Source of the DNA: an uncultured bacterium
Lineage (GTDB): Bacteria > Bacillota > Clostridia > Lachnospirales > Lachnospiraceae
Direction of reading: 5' to 3'
Length of the DNA stretch: 9,610 nucleotides
NCBI GenBank assembly: GCA_946061355.1
Contig: CAMGRE010000093.1
Location: forward strand, 1-9,610
Every line of letters starts with the position of its first letter. Position 1 is the first letter of the stretch. The notes under the pieces were generated by a model. The model was not told the DNA's origin, made no database searches, and saw only the letters and a program-made list of their open reading frames with translations. Both the position numbers and the translations under genes were made by a program. This document shows, one piece after another, positions 7,299-9,610 of the stretch.

Positions 7299-9610
7299 GT
7301 GGGCGTTACCTATACGGCTGACCAGCAAAAGGTCATCGATACGAGGGGAAAGAATATATTGGTATCTGCGGCGGCCGGAAGCGGCAAGACGGCCGTGTTG
7401 GTGGAGCGTATCGTACAGCTTGTGTGTGACAGCGGTCACCCTGTGGATATTGACAGACTGCTGATCGTTACCTTCACGAATGCAGCGGCAGCAGAGATGC
7501 GCGAGCGTATCAGTAATGCGTTGTCAAAAAGATTGCAGGATCAGCCGGAGAATGATTATCTGCAGCGCCAGCTCACGCTGCTCCACAATGCGCAGATCAC
7601 GACGATCGACAGCTTCTGTCTGTTTGTCATCCGCAATAATTTTAATGACATTGGTCTGGATCCGGGATTCCGCGTTGCGGATGAGGGGGAACTGAAGCTT
7701 CTGAAAAAAGAAGTGATGGACAGGATGCTTGAGGAATATTACGCTGCCGGGGATGAAGAGTATCTGCGCTGCATTGAGAGCTTTAGCGAGAGGGGCAGTG
7801 AAAAGCCGCTGGCGGAACAGATTGAGAGTCTTTGCGCCTTTGCGGAAAGCTACCCGTGGCCGGAGGAATGGCTGCAGCGGGCAGCGAATGCTTATGCTGT
7901 GGCGGATGACGCTTGTGGACCGGAGGATCCGGGCACCGGGGCAGGAGAATTCCCCGGGGACAAAGCTGCAACACCTGAATGGCTTGCGTTTGCTGATCGC
8001 GATATCAGGCAGACGGTGGAAGGCTGCAGGCAGAGGCTCGGGGAAGCACTTAAACTCTGCGAGGAGAGCGACGGCCCTTATATGTACGGGGAACTTCTGG
8101 AGAAAGAATGTGAGATGCTCTCGCGGGTGGAGACGGCAGAGTGTTTTGAAATGCTCGGGGAGAAGCTTGCCGGTGTGGCGTTTGGCAGGCTGCCGTCAAA
8201 GAAGGATGACACGGTATCCGCACAGAAGCGGGAAGCGGCAAAATATATGCGCAACCAGGTGAAGGAGGCGCTGCAGAAACTTCATGACAGGTATTTTTTC
8301 CTTCCATATAAGGTCATGGCCGAGGATCTTTGTGAGAGCGGCAGGATCGTGCGGAAGGTAGTGTCCATGGCGCTTGATTTCAGGGAGAGGTTTCGGGAGA
8401 AGAAGCGGGAAAAGAACTTGATCGATTTTGGGGATATGGAGCACTATGCGTTGGACATTCTTCTGGAGAAGACAGAGAATGGGTATGTTCCTTCCCGTGC
8501 GGCAAGGGATTACCGGGAATATTTTTATGAGATCCTGATCGATGAGTATCAAGACAGTAATCTGGTGCAGGAATATCTGCTGCAGAGCATATCGGGGGAA
8601 GCGGTGGGGACTTATAACCGCTTCATGGTAGGCGATGTAAAGCAGAGCATTTACAAATTCCGTCTTGCGAGACCGGAGATCTTCATGGAAAAACTGAAGA
8701 GTTATACGGAGCAGGATGAACGGAAGGTGCGTATTACGCTAAAGCAGAATTTTCGGAGCCGCAGACAGGTGCTAGACTGTGTCAATGCTGTTTTTGACCG
8801 GATCATGAGAGAAGATTTCGGCGGGATCGAATATGATGATGACGCGGCGCTGTATCCGGGCGCGGTTTATCCGGAATGCGATTCGTGCAATTCAGAGCTG
8901 ATCCTGTTGGAGAGAGATCAGCAGAGTAAGGCTTCCAGGACGGAGCAGGAGGCGGAACTGGCGGCGGCGCAGATCGAGAAGCTTATGGGCGGATACCGGG
9001 TGACGGATAAAGAGACCGGAATGCTCAGAAATGTACGCTATGGAGATATTGCCATTCTGGTGAGGACAAATGCCGGTTGGGAGGAGGCGCTGAGGAAAGC
9101 GCTTGGACGCCATGGCATACCTGCCTACTCCGGTTCTTCTACGGGATACTTTTCTTCGGAGGAGATCCGCAGAGTGATGAGTTTCCTGCGAATACTTGAT
9201 AATCCGCTGCAGGACATTCCGATGTACGGAGTGCTTGTCTCACCGATGGGTGGTTTCACGGAGGAGGAGATTGCAAGGATCCGCGCGGAACATAAGCAGG
9301 TGAGCCTGTATGAGGCGCTTCTTGCGTGGCGCACAGACAGTCCGGAGGAAGATGCGGATGCAGAAAAGGATGGCGGGGCAGACTGCCTTTCGGATGAGGA
9401 TAAGAGTCTCCGGCACAAGGCGGAAGCATTCCTTTGTCTTTATGATAAGCTGCGGACGCAGGTGAACAACACACCGGTGCGCAGACTGATCAGGGAAATC
9501 CTGGAGGAGACAGGATATTACCGGTATATCACTGCATTTCCGGACGGCGTGAAGCGAAAAGGCAATCTGGAGATGCTGTTAAAGAAAGCGGCTGACTTTG
9601 AGAGCACCAG
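7299..9610 (+). CDS. addA: AddAB helicase-nuclease subunit A (AddA), 3' partial
   Basis: AddA is the UvrD-like 3'-5' helicase motor of AddAB and also carries a nuclease that cuts the 3'-ended strand. The frame is open from GTG 7299 to the window end, 770 codons of an expected 1,200 or so. The N terminus MGVTYTADQQKVI carries the Q motif (Q9/Q10). Then come Walker A AAAGSGKT (24-31), motif Ia TFTNAAAAEM (58-67), Walker B ILIDEYQDS with D415-E416, motif III GDVKQSIYKFR (445-455) and motif IV QNFRS (483-487), followed by a DIAILVRTN block leading into domain 2. Helicase motifs V and VI and the C-terminal nuclease motifs should lie beyond base 9610. Two hydrophilic stretches look like insertions: a Gly/Pro/Asp-rich one at 203-226 and an acidic one at about 680-705. 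The gene directly follows addB on the same strand, the usual order in Firmicutes. No frameshift or missing motif is seen in the visible part. Confidence 0.96.
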   Translation, partial: MGVTYTADQQKVIDTRGKNILVSAAAGSGKTAVLVERIVQLVCDSGHPVDIDRLLIVTFTNAAAAEMRERISNALSKRLQDQPENDYLQRQLTLLHNAQITTIDSFCLFVIRNNFNDIGLDPGFRVADEGELKLLKKEVMDRMLEEYYAAGDEEYLRCIESFSERGSEKPLAEQIESLCAFAESYPWPEEWLQRAANAYAVADDACGPEDPGTGAGEFPGDKAATPEWLAFADRDIRQTVEGCRQRLGEALKLCEESDGPYMYGELLEKECEMLSRVETAECFEMLGEKLAGVAFGRLPSKKDDTVSAQKREAAKYMRNQVKEALQKLHDRYFFLPYKVMAEDLCESGRIVRKVVSMALDFRERFREKKREKNLIDFGDMEHYALDILLEKTENGYVPSRAARDYREYFYEILIDEYQDSNLVQEYLLQSISGEAVGTYNRFMVGDVKQSIYKFRLARPEIFMEKLKSYTEQDERKVRITLKQNFRSRRQVLDCVNAVFDRIMREDFGGIEYDDDAALYPGAVYPECDSCNSELILLERDQQSKASRTEQEAELAAAQIEKLMGGYRVTDKETGMLRNVRYGDIAILVRTNAGWEEALRKALGRHGIPAYSGSSTGYFSSEEIRRVMSFLRILDNPLQDIPMYGVLVSPMGGFTEEEIARIRAEHKQVSLYEALLAWRTDSPEEDADAEKDGGADCLSDEDKSLRHKAEAFLCLYDKLRTQVNNTPVRRLIREILEETGYYRYITAFPDGVKRKGNLEMLLKKAADFEST

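Noticed and set aside
6501..7439. A 312-codon open frame on the minus strand across the end of addB and start of addA
   Set aside because: It is antisense to the conserved nuclease core, iron-sulfur cysteines and Walker A motif of the real genes, and its His/Leu/Arg-rich product has no recognisable motif.
7729..8262. A 177-codon plus-strand frame inside addA
   Set aside because: It is a +1-shifted frame within a continuous AddA reading frame, extremely Arg-rich, and without a domain.
1..9610. A defence island or novel system centred on the AddAB nuclease
   Set aside because: AddAB is a housekeeping recombination complex with all expected motifs, and its neighbours here are common transporters and a DUF4392 protein; no other defence, phage or mobile genes are visible.

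Overview
The window looks like ordinary chromosome from a Clostridia-type Firmicute, most likely Lachnospiraceae. The evidence is a moderately GC-rich sequence, strong AGGAGG-type ribosome binding sites, TTG and GTG starts, and an AddAB recombination nuclease with AddB before AddA. The family placement is inferred from protein character, not from any database search. All five genes lie on the + strand with gaps of only about 75, 52, 18 and 51 bases. There are no RNA genes, mobile elements, CRISPR arrays or long unexplained stretches.

Layout: (1) a glutamate cyclase-like (DUF4392) protein whose 5' end probably lies before the window; (2) a MATE-family multidrug/metabolite exporter; (3) an NCS2-family uracil/xanthine permease with a near-perfect Shine-Dalgarno; (4) addB, nuclease and Chi-handling subunit of the AddAB helicase-nuclease, complete, with all four iron-sulfur cysteines and the nuclease core; (5) addA, the helicase-nuclease partner, reading open from a GTG start to the end of the window, so that its C-terminal nuclease domain is not seen.

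addB and addA form a clear functional pair: the two proteins make one heterodimer that unwinds and resects double-strand breaks to load RecA. The permease stop codon is only 18 bases before the addB start and I see no hairpin-plus-T-run terminator between any of the genes, so transcription may run through from the permease into addBA. The two transporters and the cyclase have no evident functional link with the repair genes.

I do not see a previously undescribed system here. The points worth a second look are modest: the addB start choice, a Cys-x-Cys-x-Cys cluster in the cyclase-like protein, lineage-looking insertions in AddA, and a possible cyclase/exporter pairing.
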